21,678 bases of DNA, taken from NCBI GenBank assembly GCA_948466265.1, contig CAOJZU010000024.1, positions 1-21,678 of the forward strand, in the 5' to 3' direction. The stretch is from an uncultured Clostridium sp. GTDB taxonomy: Bacteria > Bacillota_A > Clostridia > TANB77 > CAG-508. How positions within the stretch are numbered: the first letter of the stretch is position 1; each line of letters starts with the position of its first letter. Below, in pieces: positions 11,151 through 19,007 of the stretch. Under the pieces are notes generated by a model. That model saw nothing but the letters and a program-made list of their open reading frames with translations. It searched no databases and had not been told where the DNA came from. The translations under genes and the position numbers were made by a program.

Positions 11151-11877
11151 TTAATTATAAAATTTTAGTACTGCATGTAATTCTTTTTCATCTTTACTTT
11201 TTATGCATATTGTATGTACATTATTATTATTTGAGTAACATATTGATACAATTTCTCCGAAGTTTAATTTGTTTTTTGTAATATATTTCTATATTCTTAA
11301 AGTCTATTTTTGTATTTTCGGGAAACGCATCATATGCAAATTCTAAGTAATTTACATTGTTTACATGGTGATTTGCATCTATATCTCCACGTCTTGCTAC
11401 ATATTCATGGGTTTTTGTCATATTTTCTTCTGGTTTTAATCTTCCTTTTATTTCTTCTTCAAATACGCATTCGGGTACTATCTCATACTCTTTTTCCATT
11501 TTTTCTGTTATTTTTGCTATTGTTCCTTTGTTTACATCTATTAGTACCCATTCAGTTGTTGCAATAATTATAAGGTTTCCGATTTTCATCATATACTTCA
11601 AAGTCACGCCATGATGATACTTTTTCAATCTTTCTTGGCCATGTTTTTACTATTAATTTTGTATTCCATTTTGGTCTACTATATATTTTTATTTTCCAGT
11701 ATAAAAGCATCCAAGAATATCCTGTTTCTTCTATATAATTTAGACTATATCCGTACAATATCAGAATGAACTCCGAGCAACTTCTGATAAAATATTTAAA
11801 ATTCCTTTATCAGATAATTCATTATTTTCATTTATGTCTGTATATCTTATATTTATTTTATATTCAAATTGTCCCAT
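11151..11877 (-). CDS. Acyl-ACP thioesterase (double hotdog; four CGG +1 sites)
   Basis: Predicted FatA/FatB-type acyl-acyl carrier protein thioesterase, releasing fatty acid from ACP in the cytoplasm. The product is 240 aa after correction. Two hotdog halves are visible: the first from KINIRYTDINENNELS through YSWMLLYWKIKIYSRP, the second around RRGDIDANHHVNNVNYLEFA, whose Asn/His cluster is the likely active site. Four in-frame CGGA sites (11775, 11753, 11581, 11259; Gly35, 42, 99, 206) make this the most heavily recoded complete gene here. Without shifting, translation ends three codons after the first. The ATG at 11877 has GGAGG about 8 nt upstream. It has its own promoter and probably heads the thioesterase-por-lysozyme transcript. 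Confidence 0.9.
11256..11259 (-). other. CGGA +1 recoding site 11 (thioesterase Gly206)
   Basis: CTT CGG A. Shift restores KQIKLG-EIVSICYSN. Confidence 0.88.
11578..11581 (-). other. CGGA +1 recoding site 12 (thioesterase Gly99)
   Basis: AAT CGG A. Shift restores VYDENG-NLIIIATTEW. Confidence 0.9.
11750..11753 (-). other. CGGA +1 recoding site 13 (thioesterase Gly42)
   Basis: GTA CGG A. Shift restores HSDIVG-YSLNYIEET. Confidence 0.88.
11772..11775 (-). other. CGGA +1 recoding site 14 (thioesterase Gly35)
   Basis: GCT CGG A. Shift restores LSEVAG-VHSDIVG; only seven codons before site 13. Confidence 0.88.
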
Positions 11878-11904
11878 TTTCTTTCCTCCGTAGATTCTTT
11901 TTTA

Positions 11905-11933
11905 AGTATATCACAATAGAAAAATGATTACAA
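11905..11933 (-). promoter_or_regulatory. Promoter for thioesterase-porGDAB-GH25 operon
   Basis: Minus-strand TTGTAA (11928-11933), 17-nt spacer, TATACT (11905-11910). It sits just downstream of the terminator ending the previous unit and about 28 nt before the thioesterase start codon. Confidence 0.6.
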
Positions 11934-11940
11934 TACAAAA

Positions 11941-11970
11941 AAATCATATCTTTAACTTTAGATATGATTT
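11941..11970 (-). terminator. Intrinsic terminator after tadA and the membrane-protein gene
   Basis: A 10-bp stem, AAATCATATC/GATATGATTT, with a 10-nt loop. On the minus strand it is followed by a run of T, so it ends the transcript of the preceding two genes 31 nt after the stop codon. Confidence 0.8.
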
Positions 11971-12000
11971 TGTACATTTTTTAGAAAAATCTAAATGCTT

Positions 12001-12771
12001 CTATTTTACATTTCTTTTAAAGACTACATCTTTAAAGTCTATTTTCTTATAGTTTGATATGCCTTCATTTAATATGTTTCCGAACTGGCATATTTAATAT
12101 TATAGTTCCTGTAAATGAGTTTCCTGAAGCAAGTTCTATTGTTATATCAAAAGAGAATTTTGCTTTTATGTCTTCATAGCTTATGCCTGCTTTTGCAAGA
12201 ATTGTTCCATCATGAGTTATCATATCACCATCTAATGAACATTTTCCGAAGTTCATTATTACATAGCCTAAATATTATTATTCCACCTTGATTTGCAATC
12301 TCTATATTTTTCGGATTTGTAAGTTCTGCACCTGTATACACTATTTCATTATCCATTATATATTCTTCATTATATTCATAGATTTTATCTTCAAGTTTAC
12401 TTGGTCTATAAACTTTAAACTTCCCTAGGTTTGGTCCATTTTCTATTTTAAAATTATTTAATATAACTTTTTTTATTATTTCTGTTTCCTTATAATTCTT
12501 ATTTTTTTGTATATGCAAATATATATCATTGTTTTGTACTAAATCAAAGTTCCATGTGCTTTCACCGTTCCATATCAATTCCCTCTGCAGTACTTATTAC
12601 AATAAGCTGAGATAATTCAAATGGCATGTTATTCTCACCTTCGACCGAATATTTAAGCATAAGAAGACAAACTATTGTTATAATAAGGGTAAGTATTACA
12701 ACAACTACTGCAAAACGTACTACACTTTTCATTTTCATCTTTGCTTCTATTTCAAACCCTAGTCCTTTCAC
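12001..12771 (-). CDS. Hypothetical single-pass membrane protein (three CGG +1 sites)
   Basis: I do not recognise this family. After removing three skipped bases it is a single 255-aa protein, where the standard reading shows three overlapping fragments. It has a short basic N-terminus, one strong membrane segment (about residues 17-39: VVRFAVVVVILTLIITIVC), then an extracellular or periplasm-side domain of about 210 residues. Beta-like patterns such as NNFKIENGP and GGIIIFRLC suggest a sandwich fold. In-frame CGG sites are at 12567 (CGGT, Gly69), 12248 (Gly175) and 12082 (Gly230). The GTG start at 12771 is supported by AAGGAGG 8 nt upstream, which overlaps the tadA stop, so the genes are translationally linked. 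No function is inferred. Confidence 0.82.
12079..12082 (-). other. CGGA +1 recoding site 15 (membrane protein Gly230)
   Basis: GTT CGG A. Shift continues ILNMPVG-NILNEG to a stop at 12001. Confidence 0.8.
12245..12248 (-). other. CGGA +1 recoding site 16 (membrane protein Gly175)
   Basis: CTT CGG A. Shift joins RLCNNELG-KCSLDGDM. Confidence 0.82.
12564..12567 (-). other. CGGT +1 recoding site 17 (membrane protein Gly69)
   Basis: GAA CGG T. Shift joins AEGIDMEG-ESTWNFDL; fourth base is T. Confidence 0.82.
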
Positions 12772-12782
12772 TATAGACCTCC

Positions 12783-13255
12783 TTATACATTAGCCCTTTT
12801 TGCATTTCTTAATTCTTTGAAAAAATCTTTTAAAATTCTTTCGCATTCTTCCTTCATTATTCCTATTTCAAATTCTACTTTGTGATTAAATTTATAATCT
12901 TCAAATAAATTTAAAACAGAACCACATGCTCCTGTTTTTGGGTCTTTGGTTCCTATATATACTTTTTTTATTCTAGCATTTATTATTGCTCCTGCACACA
13001 TTGTGCATGGTTCTAATGTTACATATAGTTCACAGTCTTCTAATCTCCAAGCTTCTATTCGTTTGCTTGCCTTCTGTATAGCTATTATTTCTGCATGTTT
13101 TGTTCCGATCTTTTTTTATCTCTTTTAAATTATGCCCTCTTGCAATTATTTCCCCGTCCTTTTACTATGACTGCCCCAACTGGTACTTCACCTTTTTTAT
13201 ATGCTTTTTTTGCTTCTTTTAAGGCTTCTTTCATATATTTTTTTTCTAAATTCAT
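12783..13255 (-). CDS. tadA: tRNA-specific adenosine deaminase (two CGG +1 sites)
   Basis: Deaminates adenosine-34 of tRNA-Arg(ACG) to inosine, letting one tRNA read CGU, CGC and CGA. The corrected length of 156 aa is normal. Zinc and catalytic residues are His53-Ala-Glu55 and the TLEPCTMCAGA cysteines (83 and 86). Two in-frame CGG sites occur: 13156 (CGGG, Gly34, VKG-G-EIIARGHN) and 13107 (CGGA, Gly50, KKDG-TKHAE). Both precede the active site, so no working TadA can be made without recoding. The TadA product I34 cannot pair with CGG, so the enzyme defines the codon set from which CGG is left out. The ATG at 13255 lies 38 nt after tRNA-Arg(CCU), and the TAA stop is 11 nt from the next gene. 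It could belong to the wider nucleoside deaminase family, but HAE, PCxxC and length favour TadA. Confidence 0.92.
13104..13107 (-). other. CGGA +1 recoding site 18 (tadA Gly50)
   Basis: GAT CGG A. Shift restores KKDG-TKHAE, three residues before the catalytic HAE. Confidence 0.9.
13153..13156 (-). other. CGGG +1 recoding site 19 (tadA Gly34)
   Basis: GGA CGG G. Shift restores AVIVKG-G-EIIARGHN; the only site with fourth base G. Confidence 0.88.
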
Positions 13256-13293
13256 TACTCTCCTTATGATTTCTAAGGAAAGCAATTTAATCT

Positions 13294-13369
<76 letters not shown>

Positions 13370-13497
13370 ATTTTTACATTTCCTTAGAAACATCAATATT
13401 TGTAATATTTCTTTCTAATTTTATTAAAATTTAAACCAGTTGTCAAGCCTAGTTTCTTAATTTAATATTAACATATTGAGTTATGTTAATAAAACTA

Positions 13498-13526
13498 TTG
13501 ACGAAAGTAATTATATATTATAAAAT
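13498..13526 (+). promoter_or_regulatory. Promoter for galU
   Basis: TTGACG (13498-13503), 17-nt spacer, TAAAAT (13521-13526), about 37 nt before the AAGGAGG ribosome binding site region of galU. It fires divergently from the tRNA-Arg/tadA unit. Confidence 0.65.
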
Positions 13527-13569
13527 ATTGATATTGTGGGATTTATTCCAAAATCAAGGAGGAAGCACG

Positions 13570-14439
13570 ATGAGAGTAAGAAAAGCAGTTATACCAATTG
13601 CCGGTTTTGCAACAAGATTTTTACCTGCATGTAAAGCTGTTCCAAAATGTATGCTTACTATTTTAGATAAACCTATAATACAATACATTGTGGATGAGGC
13701 CGTCGAATCTGGTATTGAAGAAATCGTTTTAGTAATAGGTAGAAAAAAAGATGTAGTCCAAGATTATTTTAAAGAAGATGATGAGCTAAAAAACTTTTTG
13801 ATAGAAAAAGGAAAAGATAAATTTATTCCTCATGTTACAAATTTGTCTCATGGCGCTAAATTGCACTTTATAGAGCAATCAGGAGGAGCTAAAGGACTAG
13901 GGCATGCTATTTATCAAGCAAAAGATATTATTGGTAATGAACCTTTTGCTATTCTTTATGGCGATGTGGTTTTTCATGGAGAAAAACCATGTTTAAAGGA
14001 AATTATAGAAAAACATGAACAATGTGGTGGTTCTGTTATTGGTGTTGAAAAGGTTGATTGGAAAGATGTGCCAAAATATGGCAATGTTTCTGGAGTTCAA
14101 ATCGCAGATGGATTTTATAAAGCTGAGAAATTACAAGAAAAACCAAAAATTGAAGAAACTAAATCTAATTTAGCTATTTCTGATAGGCATGTACTACTTC
14201 CTGATATTTTTAAATATCTTGAAAATACTAAACCTGGCAAAGGTGGGGAAATTCAAGTTACTGATGCTTATAATGCTATGGTAAATACTAATGAGGGTGT
14301 TTATGCATACGATTATAAGAGTAAGAGATTTGATTCTGGTGATAAGCTCGGTTTTGTCATGGCAGCTGTTGATGAAACTCTAAACAGACCTGAGCTTAGA
14401 GAGCCGTTTATTAAATTCTTAAAGAATTTGGATATATAA
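13570..14439 (+). CDS. galU: UTP-glucose-1-phosphate uridylyltransferase
   Basis: Makes UDP-glucose from UTP and glucose-1-phosphate for cell-envelope polysaccharide and glycolipid synthesis. The 289-aa length is normal. The nucleotide-binding signature is AGFATRFLPACKAVPKCML (residues 9-27), a mild variant of the usual AGLGTRFLPATKAxPKEML. ILYGDVVF carries the metal-binding Asp, and GEIQVTDAYNAM and RFDSGDKLGF are typical late motifs. The ATG at 13570 is chosen over one at 13483 because AAGGAGG lies 9 nt upstream and the family starts here. This is the only plus-strand gene. It has no in-frame CGG; its CGG triplets in GCC-GGT and CTC-GGT are out of phase and read normally. Confidence 0.93.
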   Translation: MRVRKAVIPIAGFATRFLPACKAVPKCMLTILDKPIIQYIVDEAVESGIEEIVLVIGRKKDVVQDYFKEDDELKNFLIEKGKDKFIPHVTNLSHGAKLHFIEQSGGAKGLGHAIYQAKDIIGNEPFAILYGDVVFHGEKPCLKEIIEKHEQCGGSVIGVEKVDWKDVPKYGNVSGVQIADGFYKAEKLQEKPKIEETKSNLAISDRHVLLPDIFKYLENTKPGKGGEIQVTDAYNAMVNTNEGVYAYDYKSKRFDSGDKLGFVMAAVDETLNRPELREPFIKFLKNLDI

Positions 14440-14445
14440 GAAAAT

Positions 14446-14479
14446 TGGACGTTCGCGGAAGCAGAACTTCCGACGTCCA
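14446..14479. repeat. Bulged inverted repeat downstream of galU
   Basis: TGGACGT (14446-14452) and CGGAAG (14456-14461) pair with CTTCCG (14467-14472) and ACGTCCA (14473-14479), giving 13 bp with a 3-nt bulge and a CAGAA loop. No T-run follows, so it is not a simple terminator. It could protect the galU mRNA 3' end. Confidence 0.6.
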
Positions 14480-14496
14480 CATGTGCATTTTGCTTC

Positions 14497-14526
14497 GGAA
14501 ATATACTAACTTCGTTAGTAATTTCC
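14497..14526. repeat. Second inverted repeat downstream of galU
   Basis: GGAAAT (14497-14502) and ACTAAC (14505-14510) pair with GTTAGT (14514-14519) and ATTTCC (14521-14526): 12 bp around a TTC loop. With the preceding hairpin and the following terminator it makes three stem-loops in about 120 nt. Confidence 0.6.
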
Positions 14527-14541
14527 TGCGTAATAAAAAAA

Positions 14542-14561
14542 CCTAAGGAGGAGTCCTTAGG
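14542..14561. terminator. Bidirectional terminator between galU and the amidohydrolase gene
   Basis: Perfect 8-bp stem CCTAAGGA/TCCTTAGG with a GGAG loop. On the minus strand it is followed by TTTTTTT and on the plus strand by CTATTTTT, so it can end both converging genes. Confidence 0.85.
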
Positions 14562-14567
14562 CTATTT

Positions 14568-15853
14568 TTAACTTATTCTTTTTATTATTTCTTTACATTT
14601 TCTAAATATTTCATATTTATCTATATCTTTTATTTCTCTATCTTCCATTAGAAGCTTTCCATTTATTATTGTGTGAGAGACATTGCTTCCCTTTGCATTA
14701 TATACTATATCAGAAAAAACTGAGCCTACTGGGTTTGTGATCTCTGTATTTAAGTCTATTAAAATTATATCTGCTTTTTTCCCTTCTTCAATACTACCTA
14801 TTTCCCTATCTAGCCCTAAAGCTTTAGCTCCATTAATGGTTGCCATTTTTAGCACTTCATAACTATCCATATTTCTTGGATCTTCAGACAATCCCTTTTG
14901 TAGAAGTGCTGTGAATTTCATTGTTTCAAACATATCCAAATTAGAACCACTGCCTTGTCCATCAGTTCCGAGCGCCACATTAATTCCTTCTCTTAGCATT
15001 TCCGAAACTTTTGAAACTCCACATCCTAGTCTTAAGTTACTTACTGGGCAATGTACGATATTTGTTCTTAGTCTACTAAGTTCTTTTATTTCATTGTCAG
15101 TTACCTTTACGACATGTGCTAAAATATTCCTTGTTGGCTTAAAGTATTTATTTAAAACCTCTACTGGGCTTTCTACTCCATATGTACTTTTTATATCTTC
15201 TACTTCTTGACTATTTTCACAAAAATGCATATGTATACTTAAGTCATTTTCTTTTGCAAATTCTATCATTTTCTTTAGCGTTTCTTCTCCTGTTGTGTAA
15301 AGCCCATGTATTCCGCACATTTAATGTTATCAAGTCATATTTATTTTTGTATTTCCTAACTAATTCTTCTAGTTCTTCTATTCTTTCTTCTTGCATATTT
15401 GCTACATCGTTTATCGCTCTTGTAACTTCGAGTCTTACTCCAGTATCTACTGCTGCTCTTATTGTTTCCTCTGCCATAAAATATTGGTCATTCGCAAGAG
15501 TTGTTCCAGTACTTATCATTTCAAGACATGACAATTTTGAAGCATAGTATATATCTTCTAATGTTAATTTGTCTTCCATAGGCCATATTTTTTCATGTAG
15601 CCACCTTTGAAGGGTATATCCATCTAGAGTTTCTCTAAATATCGACATAGCTAGATGTGTATGACAATTTATAAATCCCGGCATACAAATTTTTCCTTCT
15701 GCGTCTATTATGTGTGCCCCTCTATTTGGAATAACTTCTTCTCCTATTTCAGTAATTATCCCATTTTGTACATATATGCTTACATTTTCTTCATATTTTG
15801 GTCTTCCGAGATGACATTGATATTAGATTACAATTTTTAATTAATATATCCAT
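14568..15853 (-). CDS. mtaD: 5-methylthioadenosine/S-adenosylhomocysteine deaminase-like amidohydrolase (two CGG +1 sites)
   Basis: Metal-dependent amidohydrolase of the MTA/SAH deaminase/TrzA/AtzA group, 427 aa after correction. Likely role: deamination of adenosine-type by-products of SAM metabolism. Metal-binding features are GFINCHTHLAMS (about residues 57-68), MHFCENSQE, the histidine in ILAHVVK, and GTDGQGSGSNLDMF with its conserved Asp. REIGSIEEGKKADIILIDL is the usual C-terminal signature. The in-frame CGG at 15808 (after TCT, Gly16, SMSSG-RPKYEE) lies near the start, and that at 15315 (after GTG, Gly180, TLNVG-IHGLYTTG) sits in the barrel. The ATG at 15853 has GGAAAG upstream. The exact substrate is inferred from the subgroup; guanine or s-triazine-type deaminases are possible. 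Confidence 0.85.
15312..15315 (-). other. CGGA +1 recoding site 20 (amidohydrolase Gly180)
   Basis: GTG CGG A. Shift restores ITLNVG-IHGLYTTGEE. Confidence 0.9.
15805..15808 (-). other. CGGA +1 recoding site 21 (amidohydrolase Gly16)
   Basis: TCT CGG A. Shift joins MDILIKNCNLISMSSG to RPKYEENVS. Confidence 0.87.
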
Positions 15854-15880
15854 ACATCTTTCCTTTCTTATTTCTTATCT

Positions 15881-15913
15881 AAAAAGCATAATCCTTAAAG
15901 AATTACGCTTTTT
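15881..15913 (-). terminator. Terminator after the cohesin-type gene
   Basis: A 12-bp stem with one G-T pair, formed by AAAAAGCATAAT (15881-15892) and ATTACGCTTTTT (15902-15913), ending in a T-run on the minus strand. It lies 12 nt after the cohesin-type stop codon. Confidence 0.75.
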
Positions 15914-15925
15914 ATAGAATTTAAA

Positions 15926-16598
15926 TTATCTGTTTTTTCTGTATTTTATAAAGCTTATAATGCCTATTCCTAACATTATAATTATTGCTACAGAAAGAGA
16001 TATATAATCTATTCCTGTTTTCGGTAATTTGTCTCCTTTATAGTTTGTATTAGAATTACCTGATGTAACTGGACTATTTATTTTGTCATTATCATTTGAG
16101 TTGTTTTGCTTTTTCTCTATTTTTACATTAATTTCTTTATCCACATCTTTTATAAGTTCTTTTCCATCATTTGCAGTTATATTTTTTATTCTTATTACTG
16201 TATTTTGGTCTTTTACGTTTTCTTTTACTTTCATTTTAACTTTAGCTATTGATGTTTCAGTTTTTACTCCACTATTTAAAAGTATACCTAGAAATTTTCC
16301 ATTTAAATCACTATCTTCGTCATTATATGTAAATGCCCATCCATTTAAATTTGTTATATTTGCTGTTTTGACTTCTTCAAATATATTATTATCATATTCT
16401 AGACTTCCTTCTATTGTATTTATACCATCATCACCTAAATCTATATCTGCTACTCCAAGTGATATTTCTAATTCTTCTCCAGGTGCCAATCCGTTTTCTA
16501 CTTGATGTTGCAGTAAATTTGAAGCTTGATGACATTACACTACTACTTAACCCTACTAATATAAATGCAATCATTATACTAGATATTATTTTTTTCAT
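15926..16598 (-). CDS. LPXTG-anchored cohesin-type surface protein (one CGG +1 site)
   Basis: Small secreted protein, 223 aa after correction. It has a signal peptide (residues 1 to about 25), one domain of about 135 residues resembling cohesin (APGEELEISLGVADI, IEGSLEYDNNIFEEV, LGILLNSGV, VKMKVKENV), a short Asn/Ser linker, and a sortase anchor LPKTG at 191-195 followed by a hydrophobic stretch and a basic tail (KYRKNR). It should be fixed to peptidoglycan and display one cohesin module. The in-frame CGG at 16493 (after AAA) codes for Gly36, just before the domain; unshifted reading loses the whole mature protein. It starts 29 nt after the dockerin-type gene, so the two form an operon and plausibly bind each other. 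The cohesin assignment is by pattern recognition. Confidence 0.78.
16490..16493 (-). other. CGGA +1 recoding site 22 (cohesin-type protein Gly36)
   Basis: AAA CGG A. Shift joins the signal peptide region to LAPGEELEISLG. Confidence 0.87.
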
Positions 16599-16627
16599 TT
16601 TCTATTATTTCCCTTCTTTATTAATCT

Positions 16628-18691
16628 TTAACCTTGAATATTGTTTGTTTCAAATGTTTTAGAAAGTATATCTTGATACGTAGTTGTATCTTGTATACTT
16701 GTATTTATCGAACTATTATCACGCGGAACTGCAATTTCTGTATAATAATATATTGTTCCTCCAAGTATACATTCTCTATTTAATTCGTAAATCTGTCGTT
16801 CTGATGTAGAAGATGAACTGCCTGATGTAGAGTATGAAATTCTCTCTTTGATAACTTGGGTAGATCTATCAGTACTTATTACCGTTAATCTTTCACTACG
16901 ATTATCATAATTCGCAAGAACAACACTTCTTGAATCTAATAATATATCAGTCTCAATTATAGTATTACCATATTGTTCCTCAGTATGTGCTAATTGATTT
17001 CCGCTAAAGAAATAATCATTATTCGGAATTGTCCTGCTTTCTCTAGTATATCCATTTATATTGCCAGCTCTGTCTTTACATTCAACTATTATTTTATATT
17101 TCTCTCCTTCAAATTTTCCATATAAATCATTAAATATCATATGTGAATCTGGAATCCAGCTTGTAAAGTTTCGTCCTCCATCTTTACTATATCGATATAA
17201 TTCTATTCCACTTTTGCCAAACATTTCATTTTCTGTTCTATCATCTGCATGTGCAAAAATCTCTATACGACTAGCTGTTGGTATTATTTCTGCTCCTATT
17301 TGTGGCTCAAGTCTATCGATTTTTGTAACAGATTTTGTTGCTACTTCTCCCAATGGATTTTCACCATTTATGTATGTCGCTCTTATTTCACAATTATGTG
17401 GTACTGTAAAATAGCTATTATATTCTATTCCACTTATTCTAGGATCACTTCCATCTATAGTATATTTTGTTATATATCCATCTTTTTTAGAAATTTCTAT
17501 ACGTTTTTCTCTATTTGTCCATGTATCTTCATCTATTATATCTATTGTAGGTGCTTCTGAAACCGTCCATAATTCTTTTATATCTGATGCTTGTATATTT
17601 CCAGCATAGTCTGTAACTATGAGTTGCATATAATATTTAATACCAGGAGTTAAGCTATCTATTACTATACTTGCTGAAACTTCTTTATTCGTATCTATAC
17701 CTATATAACCACCAAATATTGCGTGATTTAAATTATCTACTTGTGTTCCATATCTCAATTCATATTTCTTGGTTTTACTACTTTTATCAAGAATTTCAAT
17801 ATCAAAATTCATACTATTTTGTGTAAAGTTATTTGCTTCAAATTTTGTTATTGTAGGTGCAGTTGTATCTATTTGTATTCTTTTGGTCACTACTTCTGAT
17901 TTAACACCATCTTTTGAATACGCATAAGTTGTTATGGTAAATACTCCATCATTATTTATCTTTTTCAGTTCATCTTTTGTTATTTCTCTTTCTTTGGTGT
18001 CAATGTCTTGTCCTTCAGCTGTCCTTCCTTGTACCCTATACATTAATTTATCTAACTCTTCGTCTGATACTATTTGTATTACTGGATATGTCGTATACCA
18101 CCCACTTTGTGAAAATTCTCCTGATACAATTTCTATTTTAGGTGGCTTTGGTCTTACAATGTTTTGTATATCAAATTTTCCATATACAATATAATTAATA
18201 TATTGTTTTAAATCTATTTGATTAATAACTCCATCATTATTTAAATCTGCACATATTAAGCTATTACCTATTAAATTATATCCTTTTGCTCCTATAATAT
18301 GCTTAACTATATAGCTCATATCAAGTTGATCTAGAAGACCATCTCCATTTATATCTCCCATTACATATGCTGTATATACTTTATCAAAGGTTCCAAAATC
18401 TACTTTCATATTTGTAGCAATATATCCTTCTAATACTTCTTCCTTTAATTCTTCATCTTTATATATTTTTATGTCTGGTGTAAGCTCTACCCCGCCTACT
18501 TTCGTAGTGAAACTCTTTTTAAACTCTTCTAAACTAGTTTTTGGTCTAATTCCTCCAATATATGAATATAATTCAGATATAGTATAATTATCACTTGTTA
18601 TTTCTAGTTCTTGGCTAGCACCAAGTGAAATAGTGCAAATACATATAAATATAGTTAGTAATAAAATAGTAAATATAATTTTTCTCTTCAT
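16628..18691 (-). CDS. Secreted dockerin-type multidomain protein
   Basis: Exported 687-aa protein with no in-frame CGG. A signal peptide covers residues 1 to about 25. An unassigned N-terminal domain runs to about 110. A type I dockerin-like module follows at 111-171, with two calcium-loop repeats: GDINGDGLLDQLDMSYIVKH and ADLNNDGVINQIDLKQYINY. After that come Ig-like (about 178-275) and fibronectin III-like (about 278-375; LTPGIKYYMQLIVTDYAGN) domains, a chitobiase-C-terminal-like module (about 378-455; YTIDGSDPRISG), and an unrecognised C-terminal region. No catalytic domain is visible, so an adhesive or scaffolding role fits better than an enzyme. Arg500 is encoded by CGA, showing that CGA keeps its normal meaning here. 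The partner is probably the adjacent cohesin-type protein. Confidence 0.8.
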   Translation of the reverse strand: MKRKIIFTILLLTIFICICTISLGASQELEITSDNYTISELYSYIGGIRPKTSLEEFKKSFTTKVGGVELTPDIKIYKDEELKEEVLEGYIATNMKVDFGTFDKVYTAYVMGDINGDGLLDQLDMSYIVKHIIGAKGYNLIGNSLICADLNNDGVINQIDLKQYINYIVYGKFDIQNIVRPKPPKIEIVSGEFSQSGWYTTYPVIQIVSDEELDKLMYRVQGRTAEGQDIDTKEREITKDELKKINNDGVFTITTYAYSKDGVKSEVVTKRIQIDTTAPTITKFEANNFTQNSMNFDIEILDKSSKTKKYELRYGTQVDNLNHAIFGGYIGIDTNKEVSASIVIDSLTPGIKYYMQLIVTDYAGNIQASDIKELWTVSEAPTIDIIDEDTWTNREKRIEISKKDGYITKYTIDGSDPRISGIEYNSYFTVPHNCEIRATYINGENPLGEVATKSVTKIDRLEPQIGAEIIPTASRIEIFAHADDRTENEMFGKSGIELYRYSKDGGRNFTSWIPDSHMIFNDLYGKFEGEKYKIIVECKDRAGNINGYTRESRTIPNNDYFFSGNQLAHTEEQYGNTIIETDILLDSRSVVLANYDNRSERLTVISTDRSTQVIKERISYSTSGSSSSTSERQIYELNRECILGGTIYYYTEIAVPRDNSSINTSIQDTTTYQDILSKTFETNNIQG

Positions 18692-18725
18692 TTTTCTTCC
18701 CTCTTAGTAATTATATATTAATTAT

Positions 18726-18754
18726 AATGTACATTATTTAAATGTTTAAGTCAA
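18726..18754 (-). promoter_or_regulatory. Possible promoter for the dockerin/cohesin pair
   Basis: Minus-strand TTGACT (18749-18754), 17-nt spacer, TACATT (18726-18731); a better TATAAT at 18721-18726 would need a 22-nt spacer. Weak match, about 35 nt upstream of the start codon. Confidence 0.35.
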
Positions 18755-18889
18755 TACCAATTTTTTACTACTTTTTTTGTCTCACAATAAACCTCTACGG
18801 AAGATAACTTCTTATAATTTAATTGCTGTTTTACATTTTCTTTACACTTTTATTACATAGTTAAATATAAGCATATAATTCTATAAAAT

Positions 18890-18957
18890 AAGAATCCGAC
18901 TTGTCATCGCAATCATATGTCGTGGTTGGGTACTCTAGAACCTTGTTGTTCCACAAT
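18890..18957. other. Unidentified compact, structured intergenic element
   Basis: In the 316-nt gap between rplL and the dockerin gene, this 68-nt stretch is clearly richer in G and C than the AT-rich DNA around it. On the minus strand it contains GAAC-AACAAG-GTTC, an enclosing GTGG...CCAC, and CGAC...GTCG, so a multi-stem RNA is possible. It matches no riboswitch consensus I know (checked by eye against c-di-GMP I and II, SAM, purine, TPP, T-box and others). If the promoter at 18726-18754 is real, the element lies upstream of it and would not be that gene's leader. The rest of the gap (18692-18889) is AT-rich with nothing else recognised. Confidence 0.35.
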
Positions 18958-18962
18958 AAAAA

Positions 18963-18988
18963 GAAGCTTAAGGTTTACCCTTAGCTTC
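18963..18988 (-). terminator. Terminator after rplL
   Basis: On the minus strand GAAGCTAAGGG-TAAA-CCTTAAGCTTC forms a stem with one bulge, followed by TTTTTATT. It lies 20 nt after the rplL stop and ends the ribosomal protein operon, separating it from rpoBC. Confidence 0.85.
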
Positions 18989-19007
18989 CTCTTTATTTGT
19001 ATATAAC

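Noticed and set aside
13483..13569. N-terminal extension of GalU starting at 13483
   Set aside because: The ATG at 13570 has AAGGAGG at proper spacing and matches the family start; the upstream part overlaps the promoter.
18890..18957. A c-di-GMP or other known riboswitch before the dockerin gene
   Set aside because: Core consensus bases of c-di-GMP I/II, SAM, purine, TPP, ZTP and T-box elements are absent, and a possible promoter lies downstream of it.
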